Assembly: GCA_964568045.1 (NCBI GenBank)
Contig: CAZMOL010000017.1
Span: 1-22,908, forward strand
Origin: CAZDDA01 sp964568045
GTDB lineage: Bacteria > Bipolaricaulota > Bipolaricaulia > UBA7950 > UBA9294
Length of the DNA stretch: 22,908 bases
Direction of reading: 5' to 3'
Shown: positions 1 to 6,417 of the stretch, one piece after another
How the letters are laid out: the number at the start of each line of letters is the position of its first letter
Numbering within the stretch: position 1 is the stretch's first letter
The notes under the pieces: model-generated
What the model was told of the DNA's origin: nothing
What the model saw: the letters and a program-made list of their open reading frames with translations, nothing else
Databases searched by the model: none
Position numbers and translations under genes: made by a program

Positions 1-15
1 AAGTTTCTCGTTCAT
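1..15 (-). CDS. possible start of a further gene (first five codons only)
   Basis: On the minus strand an ATG at 15-13 begins MNEKL and runs off the window edge. The sequence TAGGAG, which includes the stop codon of the upstream gene, lies just before it and could act as a Shine-Dalgarno site. The five-base gap after that stop would make this the second gene of an operon. Nothing can be said about its function. Confidence 0.35.
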
Positions 16-20
16 CACTC

Positions 21-509
21 CTAATCGGCGACACCGATCCTGTGGAACACGACCTTCCCCCCGGGATCGTGGGCGTACGCAAGTGAGCCGGCATCCCACT
101 CCACCATGCCGGTGTTGACCAGGGTGTCGTCTTCGTTGAGCCTGAGCACCAGCACCATGGAGTAGTTCATCTCCGCAACCAGTACAACCAGTTGCCGCAG
201 GGCCAGTGCCTGTCCAACGCCCTGCGAGAAGGCAAAGAGACTCCCATCGATATCGAACAGATTGATCGATACCTTGCCGTTGACCTCGTCATACGCGGTC
301 ACCGACAGCGTCATTGTGGTACCATCCACGCGTTTGCCTTCCCATGTGCCCAAGAATGGCTCTATGCTGACGATTCCTGCACTCTCCAGCCTTTCCTCCA
401 AGGTGGCAATCTGCTCTTCCAGGCTGGCTGGGGTATCCTCGCCCGCCGCGAAGCAGATCGCGAAGCATCCCAAAAAGATAGCAACGAGAACGAATCCCGC
501 CTTTTTCAT
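21..509 (-). CDS. small secreted or periplasmic protein of unknown function
   Basis: The product is 162 aa. Residues 1-22 form a signal peptide: KK, then a hydrophobic stretch, then FAA with probable cleavage before GED. Residues 28-44 are a charged heptad-like segment that could form a short coiled coil. The rest looks like a small beta-rich domain beginning FLGTWEGK (about 52-59), a GTW-G opening seen in lipocalin-like and other beta-barrel families. I do not recognise a specific family. The start at 509 was chosen because AAGGAGG lies about 8 bases upstream; the frame is open much further upstream, but that part has no RBS and unnatural composition. C15 follows LG, but the sequence is a poor lipobox, so a lipoprotein is less likely than signal peptidase I cleavage. 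Confidence 0.7.
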   Translation of the reverse strand: MKKAGFVLVAIFLGCFAICFAAGEDTPASLEEQIATLEERLESAGIVSIEPFLGTWEGKRVDGTTMTLSVTAYDEVNGKVSINLFDIDGSLFAFSQGVGQALALRQLVVLVAEMNYSMVLVLRLNEDDTLVNTGMVEWDAGSLAYAHDPGGKVVFHRIGVAD

Positions 510-538
510 GCGCCTGCCTCCTTTGTCTGCTCCTATTA

Positions 539-566
539 AGTGTAACCGGCGGCAGGAAAGCGGCAA
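539..566 (-). promoter_or_regulatory. candidate sigma-70-type promoter of the secreted-protein gene
   Basis: On the minus strand there is a -35 TTGCCG (566-561), a 16-base spacer and a -10 TACACT (544-539). This lies about 30 bases upstream of the ATG at 509, with the AGGAGG site in between. Each hexamer matches consensus at four of six bases. Confidence 0.4.
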
Positions 567-912
567 AGACACTGCCTCTCCATGAGGACTTACGTTGGTG
601 TGACCTTGAGGCCATCGGTCATCACGCTTCACGCGGCCGCAGCAGGGTTCAAGCTGCACCTCTCGCCGCGACTTCAAGTAGGGGTGGCCCTCGAGGGCAC
701 CTTCCACATGACGGCCGTTATTTCGCGTTTCACCGTATCCCTGCTTGTGCGGTTGATTTTGTAGATGGTTCCAGCGTGCACCGCCCCTGGATGACGTCAA
801 TCCAACCGCTATACTCTACCGACCCACACCCGTGGGTTCTCCAGCACCGACCGGCAACTGCTAGCCGGATAGCTTTGCGTCTTAGGGACATGAGAGACAG
901 GAAAGGAGCAAC
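567..912. other. non-coding stretch upstream of two divergent genes
   Basis: No convincing gene is present. A small hairpin GCAGC (639-643) / GCTGC (653-657) is visible. TGACGTCA, a perfect 8-base palindrome, lies at 792-799. A TATACT -10-like hexamer at 810-815 lacks a good -35 partner; it could belong to a promoter for the broken flavoprotein gene at 913. CCGGC (851-855) and GCCGG (864-868) could pair in the leader. No tRNA or known structured RNA was recognised. Confidence 0.4.
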
Positions 913-1772
913 ATGGCATACGACTACGATGTCTGTGCAATCGGTCTCGGCCCGGCGGGAATGGCGGTATCCATCATAGCCTCCGAAATAGACCTAAGGG
1001 TCCTGGGGATCGAAAAGCGATCCCTCGGCGGGGAATGCATGAGTGTGGGCTGCATTCCCAGCAAGGCGCTGCTGCGCATGGGGCACGCAAGGCATATGTT
1101 CAAGCGGCTCGGAACCTTGGCCCTTGAAGGTGGCGTACCACCCCAACCAGCAGAGCCGTTCCAGAAGATCGCCGAGCATATCCAGTACATCAACGACAAG
1201 AAGACCACCGCGATGTTCGCCAAGGTTGACCTGAAGGTGAGGGAGGGCGCAGCGTCCTTGGGATGATCGCTCTGATGAACGCGATGATGCCTTGGCCGTT
1301 CAAACTCGACTACCGCAAGTACGTTGTCCCGTGGACGGTGTTCACCGAGCCGCAGGTCGCTCACGTCGGGATGCTGGAACGGGACCTCAAGGCAAAGGGT
1401 ATCCCCTACGTGATCATCGAAGAGCGCTACGAGGACTACGGCGCCGCCATTGCTGAAGGGATTGGCATCGGCTCGGTGCGCGCCTACGCCTCCAAGACCG
1501 GCCGAATCTACGGCGCACGGATCATCGGCGAGGGAGCCGGGGAGATGATCGGCGAGTGGGGCCTGGCGATTCAGAACAGGCTACGGATGCACAAGATCAT
1601 GTTTCTGCAGCACAGTTTCCCAACAATGTCCTTCCTCACCAAACGGGTCTCGGAGGGCTGGATGAGCAATCGGATGAAGAGTCGGCTGCTCAGATGGCTG
1701 ATCAAAATGATGTTTTTGCGGTTAGGCGGGGGCAGCCGCTGCCGCGGTGTGAACCCAAGAAATGAAGACTGA
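913..1772 (+). pseudogene. FAD-dependent pyridine nucleotide-disulfide oxidoreductase with internal deletion and frameshift
   Basis: The first reading frame (913-1266, 117 aa) is the N-terminal FAD-binding part of a dihydrolipoamide dehydrogenase/mercuric reductase-like flavoprotein. It has GLGPAG at residues 12-17 and the redox pair C42-MSVG-C47 followed by IPSKALL. The second frame (from about 1263 to 1772) resumes in the C-terminal dimerisation domain, with VPWTVFTEPQVAHVG and the terminal H-SFPT motif that supplies the partner-subunit active-site histidine in the family. Roughly 200 residues covering the NAD(P)-binding domain and part of the FAD domain are absent, and the frame changes at the junction. 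The two halves touch as ATGA (1263-1266). GGAAAGGAG lies just before the first ATG. It may be a decaying gene or an assembly deletion. The tail is basic and hydrophobic, and a convergent CoA ligase ends 24 bases away. Confidence 0.75.
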
Positions 1773-1796
1773 CCAGAGAGTGTTGAAGGGGACCAT

Positions 1797-3095
1797 TTAT
1801 TTGGCCTCGGTCACCCTCTTTGCTTTGCCTTCACTCCGGGGGATGCTCCCCGGTGGGACGACCTCCACGTTCACATGGACACTGAGCATGGCATAGACCT
1901 CTTGGGAGATCTGCTCGGCCAACTCATCGAGCCTTCCGGCGTCAAATCGCTCGGGGGTCGGCTCGACAAGGACGCGAAGCGTGGTCAGAGAGACCTTGTG
2001 TTCCTTGATGATCTGGTAGTTCTCTGAGGTCCCCCCGACCCGCATGATCGCTTCCTCGATCTGCCGTGGGAACAGGATCACCCCTTTCACCTTGATCATG
2101 TCGTCGGCCCGTCCGAGAATCCGTGAGTGGCGCGGCAGGGTTCGACCACATTTGCATCTCTCCTCGGTCAGGATTGCGAGGTCTTTTGTCCTGAATCGAA
2201 TCACGGGAAAAGCCTGCTTCATCAAGGTCGTGAACACCAGCTCTCCTCGTTCTCCCGGCGGGAGGGGTTCGCCGGTCTGGGGATCGACCACCTCTGTCAG
2301 GAAGTGGTCGGCACTGATGTGCAACCCATCTCCCACCCCGCAGTCGAAGGAGACCCCAGGGCCGATCACCTCGGTCAGGCCATACTGCTCGCAGGCCCTC
2401 ATCCCCCACGTTTCTTCGATCTTGTCCTTCAGCTCGCCGCTCCAGGGCTCCGCCCCGAGAAATCCAAACTTGATCAGGAAGTCCTCCTTCGGGTCAAGAC
2501 CCAACTCCTTGGCAACCTCGGCCATGTAGAGGGTATAGGAGGGAGTGGCAGCGAGCGCCGTCGCCCCAAAATCTCGCATCACGGCCAACTGCCTTCTGGT
2601 ATTGCCCGAACCCATGGGGATCACTGTTGCCCCGATTCGGTTTGCCCCGAGCTCGTGGCCGTGCGCGCCGGTGAACAAGCCGTAGCCATAGGCGTTATGG
2701 AGGACATCATCCCTTCTGAATCCTCCCGCCCACAGGCTGCGTGCCATCAGCTCGGCCCAGTTGTCCAAGTCTTTCTCGGTATAGGTGGCAACCACCGGTT
2801 TGCCCGTCGTTCCTGAGGAGGCATGTACGTAGTGGACTTCGTTCATCGGGACGCAGACCAAGCCGTAGGGGTAGTAGTGGCGCAGGTCGTCTTTTGTCAG
2901 GAAGGGGAGCTTCTCCAGGTCCTCAAGCCTCTTGATATCGGCAGGCTTCACCCCGGCAGCAGCAAACCTTTCTTTGTAGCCGGGATTCTTGTCATAGACG
3001 TAGGCAACGATCTCCTTCAGCCGCTCCAGTTGGAGATCTCTTAGTTCCTCCGGGGCCAGCGTTTCAGTCTGTTCGTCCCAATAGGCCGTTTCCAC
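1797..3095 (-). CDS. paaK: phenylacetate-CoA ligase (AMP-forming)
   Basis: This 432-aa cytoplasmic enzyme belongs to the ANL adenylate-forming superfamily, whose PaaK branch makes aryl-acetyl-CoA from aryl acetate, ATP and CoA. Diagnostic stretches are the N-terminal YWDEQTETL...LQLERLKEIV, the phosphate loop HASSGTTGKPVV, the adenine-binding region EQYGLTEVIGPG, RFRTKDLA, and the hinge GRADDMIKVKGVILFPRQIEEAI. Length is normal for the family. I place the start at the GTG at 3095 (MVETAYWD), preceded by GAGGGGG; the longer frame to 3134 would begin inside the promoter. No other phenylacetate degradation genes are nearby. In fermentative anaerobes such stand-alone ligases often work with aromatic 2-oxoacid ferredoxin oxidoreductases in amino-acid catabolism; applying that here is inference. 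Exact acid specificity cannot be read from the sequence. Confidence 0.9.
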   Translation of the reverse strand: METAYWDEQTETLAPEELRDLQLERLKEIVAYVYDKNPGYKERFAAAGVKPADIKRLEDLEKLPFLTKDDLRHYYPYGLVCVPMNEVHYVHASSGTTGKPVVATYTEKDLDNWAELMARSLWAGGFRRDDVLHNAYGYGLFTGAHGHELGANRIGATVIPMGSGNTRRQLAVMRDFGATALAATPSYTLYMAEVAKELGLDPKEDFLIKFGFLGAEPWSGELKDKIEETWGMRACEQYGLTEVIGPGVSFDCGVGDGLHISADHFLTEVVDPQTGEPLPPGERGELVFTTLMKQAFPVIRFRTKDLAILTEERCKCGRTLPRHSRILGRADDMIKVKGVILFPRQIEEAIMRVGGTSENYQIIKEHKVSLTTLRVLVEPTPERFDAGRLDELAEQISQEVYAMLSVHVNVEVVPPGSIPRSEGKAKRVTEAK

Positions 3096-3116
3096 AATCG
3101 CCCCCTCGGCAAAAAG

Positions 3117-3144
3117 AGTAGAACTAAACAGCACAGAATGTCAA
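3117..3144 (-). promoter_or_regulatory. sigma-70-type promoter of the phenylacetate-CoA ligase gene
   Basis: On the minus strand there is a perfect -35 TTGACA (3144-3139), a 16-base spacer and a -10 TCTACT (3122-3117, four of six). Transcription would begin near 3110, leaving a short leader before the GTG at 3095. Confidence 0.6.
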
Positions 3145-3291
3145 CCCGTCGTATGCGGTACGTGGCCGTGAAATGCCTGCGGCCGGCCTAACCGTGGCCT
3201 CGCTGGCCGAATTCGCACAAGCAAGGAGCGATAGGTTAGGTGACGCCGCGAGGCAGACTACACACCGGCCCTGCTGGAAAGCGAGACTGAT

Positions 3292-3315
3292 ACACATGCA
3301 ATCTATCGCGTGTGT
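3292..3315. promoter_or_regulatory. imperfect palindrome, possible regulator binding site
   Basis: ACACATGC (3292-3299) and GCGTGTGT (3308-3315) form inverted arms with one mismatch around an 8-base centre. It sits between the end of the Crp/Fnr-family gene and the ligase promoter, about 150 bases upstream of that -35. It is not followed by a T tract on either strand, so it is not an obvious terminator. The size fits a dimeric regulator, but the sequence is not the textbook Crp or Fnr box. Confidence 0.3.
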
Positions 3316-3328
3316 TGACAAAGACAGT

Positions 3329-4051
3329 CTATAGCGTCTCCTCAACAATGGAGAGATAAAACGGAGTAATCTGAGCTCTTGCCTGCAGGTTTTCCATATC
3401 TATGAGCGTGATCTGATGTTTCGCGGTGGTAATGAGCCGGCGTTCTCGAAATCGTTTGAGCGCACGCATGAGGGTCTCAATGGAGACCCCAAGCATCTGC
3501 GCCATGGTCTGCCGAGAGATCGGCAAATCGAGCACAACGCCGTCGCGCTTCCCATTCCCATATTTGTTGGCCAAGGCGATCAGAAGAAAGGCCAGGTTGC
3601 GATCGATCGATTCGACCGCGTCGCGGGTGAGCTTGAATTCCAGCATAATCACCTCGCGGGACAGCCAACGACACAGATCAATATACAGGGCGGAATGTGC
3701 TTTGCTGAACGCGAGGATGTTTACCCGCTCAAAAAAAAGCAGCGTTGAATCGGTGAGCGCTTCGGCATATCGAACGTTAATCGGCTCTCGCTCCAGAAAG
3801 ACCGCTTCCGCGCCGAACATCTCCCCCGGCCCGAGGAATCGGAGAACGCGCTTGTCCTTGCCCTTGCTGGCGTATTTTCCGACCGAGAGAAGCCCCGTTC
3901 GAATGATGTACACCCCCGCAGCGTAGGAGCCTTCCTGAACGATCAGTTCTCCCTCGCTATACTGAACCGGAAACGATAGTCGCCCCAGCTCCTCCACATC
4001 TTTTTCCCCAAGCGAAGGGAAAACACTAGTAAGGAATGCGTTCTTATTCAT
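3329..4051 (-). CDS. Crp/Fnr-family transcriptional regulator
   Basis: The 240-aa protein has an N-terminal cyclic-nucleotide-binding-type beta barrel (about 1-120, including RFLGPGEMFGAEAVFLEREP at 71-90), a long dimerisation helix (about 122-145), and a C-terminal winged helix-turn-helix. The helix-turn-helix lies at about 179-207 (SRQTMAQMLGVSIETLMRAL) and follows the LPIS that marks the Crp HTH domain. The only cysteine is C127, so the four-cysteine iron-sulfur sensor of true FNR is absent. The phosphate-binding arginine expected of a cAMP-type pocket is not evident. The effector is therefore unknown. A promoter and a terminator separate it from glutamate dehydrogenase upstream. The CoA ligase lies downstream on the same strand behind its own promoter and could be a target. 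The ATG at 4051 lacks a strong Shine-Dalgarno site. Confidence 0.88.
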   Translation of the reverse strand: MNKNAFLTSVFPSLGEKDVEELGRLSFPVQYSEGELIVQEGSYAAGVYIIRTGLLSVGKYASKGKDKRVLRFLGPGEMFGAEAVFLEREPINVRYAEALTDSTLLFFERVNILAFSKAHSALYIDLCRWLSREVIMLEFKLTRDAVESIDRNLAFLLIALANKYGNGKRDGVVLDLPISRQTMAQMLGVSIETLMRALKRFRERRLITTAKHQITLIDMENLQARAQITPFYLSIVEETL

Positions 4052-4081
4052 CTAATCTGCACCGACTCTAGACACACCTAC

Positions 4082-4109
4082 ATGATAAGCCCTATCCAGT
4101 CTCGTTCAA
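4082..4109 (-). promoter_or_regulatory. promoter of the Crp/Fnr-family regulator gene
   Basis: On the minus strand there is a -35 TTGAAC (4109-4104), a 16-base spacer and a -10 TATCAT (4087-4082, five of six). It starts directly after the T tract of the preceding terminator. The predicted leader is about 20-25 bases. Confidence 0.55.
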
Positions 4110-4115
4110 AATGCT

Positions 4116-4157
4116 AACAAAAGACAAAAGGGTCCTTCGCCTCTCACGAAAGACCCT
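4116..4157 (-). terminator. intrinsic terminator of the glutamate dehydrogenase gene
   Basis: On the minus strand, AGGGTCTTTCG (4157-4147) pairs with CGAAGGACCCT (4139-4129): 11 base pairs with one G-T mismatch and a 7-base loop. It is followed by TTTTGTCTTTTGTT (to 4116). It lies 35 bases after the stop codon and isolates gdh from the regulator gene. Confidence 0.85.
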
Positions 4158-4191
4158 CTGCCAATCCTTGATACTTATGAGCTGTAGTCCC

Positions 4192-5448
4192 TTAGACCCA
4201 ACCGCGCAGTCGCATCACCTCGGCCACCCGCTGTACGGAAACCATGTACGCTGCTGTCCGGTTGTCGACCTTGTTCTCCTCTGCCATCTCGTGCACGTCG
4301 CGGAAGGCACGATTCATCTTGTCTCTCAGGCGCTCGTGAACCTCTTCCAAGCTCCAATAAAACCCACCAATGTTCTGCACCCACTCGAAGTAGGAGACCG
4401 TTACCCCTCCTGCATTGCACAGGAAATCGGGGATCACGTACTTACCGCTTGCATATAGGATATCGTCTGCCTCCGGAGTGGTGGGACCATTGGCTGTTTC
4501 GGCAATGATCTTCGCCTTGACCGCAGAGGCGTTGTTCTGGGTAATCACGCTCTCGATCGCTGCGGGAATCAGTACGTCGACATCCAGTTCCAGGACCTCC
4601 TGATTGGTGATCGCCTTGCAGCCGGCAAGCCCAGTCACCGAGCCGGTGTCCTTCTTGTGTTGGAAGGCAGTCTCGGGATCGATGCCGGCATCGGAATACG
4701 CTCCGCCTCTGGAATCGGTAAGCGCCACAACCGTGCTTCCGGCGAGCTCCTCCATCAGCTTGGCGGCAAAGTAACCGGCATTCCCGTACCCCTGAACAGC
4801 TACACTCGCGCCCTTGAGGTTGACGCCCAGCACTTTCGCTGCCTCAAGGATGGTGTAGACCGTTCCCCGGGCCGTTGCGTCTCCGCGGCCAAGAGACCCG
4901 CCCAACGGTATCGGCTTGCCCGTGATGACCCCCGGCACGTTGTAACCGGTGATCTTTGAGTACTCGTCCATCATCCACGCCATGATCTGGGGCGTCGTAT
5001 AGACGTCGGGGGCCGGGATGTCCTTCTCCGGGCCGATGAATCGGCCGATTGCGCGGATGTAGCCGCGAGCAATCCGCTCCAACTCCCCTACGGAGAGCTC
5101 CTTGGGGTTGCAGACAACACCACCCTTGCCTCCCCCATAGGGAATGTCGACGACGGCGCACTTCCACGTCATCCAGGCGGCAAGTGCCTTCACGGTGTCC
5201 ATGGTTTCATCGGGATGGAAACGAAGCCCGCCTTTGGTGGGGCCACGGGCATCGTTGTACTGCACGCGGTATCCGGTGAAGGGCCTGGTCGTCCCGTCGT
5301 CCATGCGTACGGGGAAGTGGACCTCGAGCGTTCGCATCGGCTCACGCAGAAGCCCGTGCACCTGGGGATCCAGGTTGAGCTTCGCTGCCGATTTGTCCAG
5401 CTGTTTCTGCGCTATCTTGAATGGGTTGAGCGTTGGCGCATCAGCCAT
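4192..5448 (-). CDS. gdhA: glutamate dehydrogenase (NAD(P)+-dependent, hexameric type)
   Basis: This 418-aa cytosolic enzyme interconverts glutamate and 2-oxoglutarate plus ammonia. It shows GPTKGGLRFHP (about 69-79), MTWKCAVVDIPYGGGKGG (93-110), the catalytic aspartate in PAPDVYT (D148), and the dinucleotide fold QGYGNAG (219-225). The C-terminal region carries AETANGPTTPEAD and the substrate-site stretch NAGGVTVSYFEWVQN. Length is standard for the roughly 45-kDa subunit. Cofactor preference cannot be settled by eye. The ATG at 5448 is preceded by AGGAGG at a 9-base spacing; the open frame extends 14 codons further without an RBS. It has its own promoter (perfect TATAAT) and its own terminator, so it is monocistronic. 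In fermenters this enzyme links amino-acid oxidation to ammonia release, which suits its closeness to an aryl-acid CoA ligase; that link is inference. Confidence 0.95.
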   Translation of the reverse strand: MADAPTLNPFKIAQKQLDKSAAKLNLDPQVHGLLREPMRTLEVHFPVRMDDGTTRPFTGYRVQYNDARGPTKGGLRFHPDETMDTVKALAAWMTWKCAVVDIPYGGGKGGVVCNPKELSVGELERIARGYIRAIGRFIGPEKDIPAPDVYTTPQIMAWMMDEYSKITGYNVPGVITGKPIPLGGSLGRGDATARGTVYTILEAAKVLGVNLKGASVAVQGYGNAGYFAAKLMEELAGSTVVALTDSRGGAYSDAGIDPETAFQHKKDTGSVTGLAGCKAITNQEVLELDVDVLIPAAIESVITQNNASAVKAKIIAETANGPTTPEADDILYASGKYVIPDFLCNAGGVTVSYFEWVQNIGGFYWSLEEVHERLRDKMNRAFRDVHEMAEENKVDNRTAAYMVSVQRVAEVMRLRGWV

Positions 5449-5522
5449 GTTGACAAACCTCCTAGAGTGTATGGGCGATCGCCCCGCCAAGGCAAGAGCA
5501 AACCCCTTGAAAGAGCACCGAG

Positions 5523-5550
5523 ATTATACCGATGGTTTCAGTCGCTGCAA
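5523..5550 (-). promoter_or_regulatory. promoter of the glutamate dehydrogenase gene
   Basis: On the minus strand there is a -35 TTGCAG (5550-5545), a 16-base spacer and a perfect -10 TATAAT (5528-5523). The roughly 70-base leader contains the 12-base palindrome GGGCGATCGCCC (5473-5484). Confidence 0.6.
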
Positions 5551-5576
5551 CGATATGGACGCTCAGGTTTCACCTG

Positions 5577-6404
5577 TCATAGTCGGGCGATAATTCCGAG
5601 CAACAGCCGCCGCATCTCCTCGGCCTTGCGACGGGTGGTGTCGATCACTTCCTCGTGAGATAGGCGTGCTTGGGGATTCACCCCGGCCGCGAGATTCGTG
5701 GCGCACGAGATCCCCAATACTTCCAGCCCGGCGTGAACCGCAACGACCACCTCAGGCACGGTCGACATGCCAACCAGATCGGCACCCAGCGCACGAAAGG
5801 CGCGAATCTCGGCGGGTGTTTCGTAGGACGGGCCGAGGGTGGCAAGATACACCCCCTCCTTGAGGTCAATCCCTTCTTCAGCCGCCACCTTCTTGGCCAA
5901 CGTGTGCAGCCGAGGGCTGTAGGCAAACGACATGTCGGAAAACCGGGGTCCAAGTCGTTTAAGGTTCGGTCCGCAGAGCGGATTTTGTCCCAACATGTTG
6001 ATGTGATCGGAAATCAACACCAGATCTCCCGCGGCGAAATCGGGATTGATCGCGCCGGAGGCATTGGTGACCAACAGCACCTTTACACCGATGACGGCGT
6101 ACAAACGGGTGGCAAAGGTCACCTCATCGAGGGAGTAGCCCTCGTAGGTGTGAATGCGACCGCGTTGCACGAGCACCGGCCTCCCGTGAATGCCGCCCAC
6201 CCAGAGCTCGCCTGCGTGGCCGGCAACCGTGGGAAGCGGAAAACCGGGGATCTCCGCCCAGGGAATCCGTACCCCACCCTCCGGGACGCCAAACGCATCG
6301 GAAAGCCCTGAACCAAGGACCAACGCGAGCGTCGGCTCCACAGGCAGACGCTTGTGCAGCGCCGCTGCTGCCTTGTCCAGCATTTCCAGCCTGGTATCGG
6401 TCAT
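5577..6404 (-). CDS. punA: purine nucleoside phosphorylase, trimeric type (PNP-I of animal/Bacillus PunA kind)
   Basis: The 275-aa enzyme phosphorolyses inosine or guanosine to the free base and ribose-1-phosphate in purine salvage. It shows the phosphate-binding LVLGSGLSDAFG near residue 26, GRIHTYEGY with the family histidine, TNASGAIN, GPSYETPAEIRAF with the purine-site glutamate, GADLVGMSTVPE, and CATNLAAG with the base-binding asparagine. Length is normal for the trimeric class, against about 235-240 for the hexameric DeoD class. The ATG at 6404 is preceded by AAGGAGG. It begins 13 bases after the radA stop, so it is the last gene of a clpC-radA-punA unit. A small hairpin CAGGT/ACCTG (5564-5576) directly follows the stop but has no T tract. 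Confidence 0.93.
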   Translation of the reverse strand: MTDTRLEMLDKAAAALHKRLPVEPTLALVLGSGLSDAFGVPEGGVRIPWAEIPGFPLPTVAGHAGELWVGGIHGRPVLVQRGRIHTYEGYSLDEVTFATRLYAVIGVKVLLVTNASGAINPDFAAGDLVLISDHINMLGQNPLCGPNLKRLGPRFSDMSFAYSPRLHTLAKKVAAEEGIDLKEGVYLATLGPSYETPAEIRAFRALGADLVGMSTVPEVVVAVHAGLEVLGISCATNLAAGVNPQARLSHEEVIDTTRRKAEEMRRLLLGIIARL

Positions 6405-6417
6405 CGGTCCTCCTTGT

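Noticed and set aside
639..657. GCAGC-AGGGTTCAA-GCTGC, which resembles a tRNA T-arm with TTCAA
   Set aside because: The loop is nine bases instead of seven, and no acceptor, D or anticodon arm can be found around it.
3124..3348. 74-codon minus-strand frame between the regulator and the CoA ligase
   Set aside because: It overlaps the ligase promoter and the end of the regulator gene, has no RBS, and its composition looks random.
5473..5484. GGGCGATCGCCC palindrome in the gdh leader
   Set aside because: The core GCGATCGC is common in many GC-rich genomes and a single copy in a leader gives no clear signal.
5564..5576. CAGGT-TTC-ACCTG hairpin after punA as a terminator
   Set aside because: The stem is only five pairs and no T tract follows on the minus strand.
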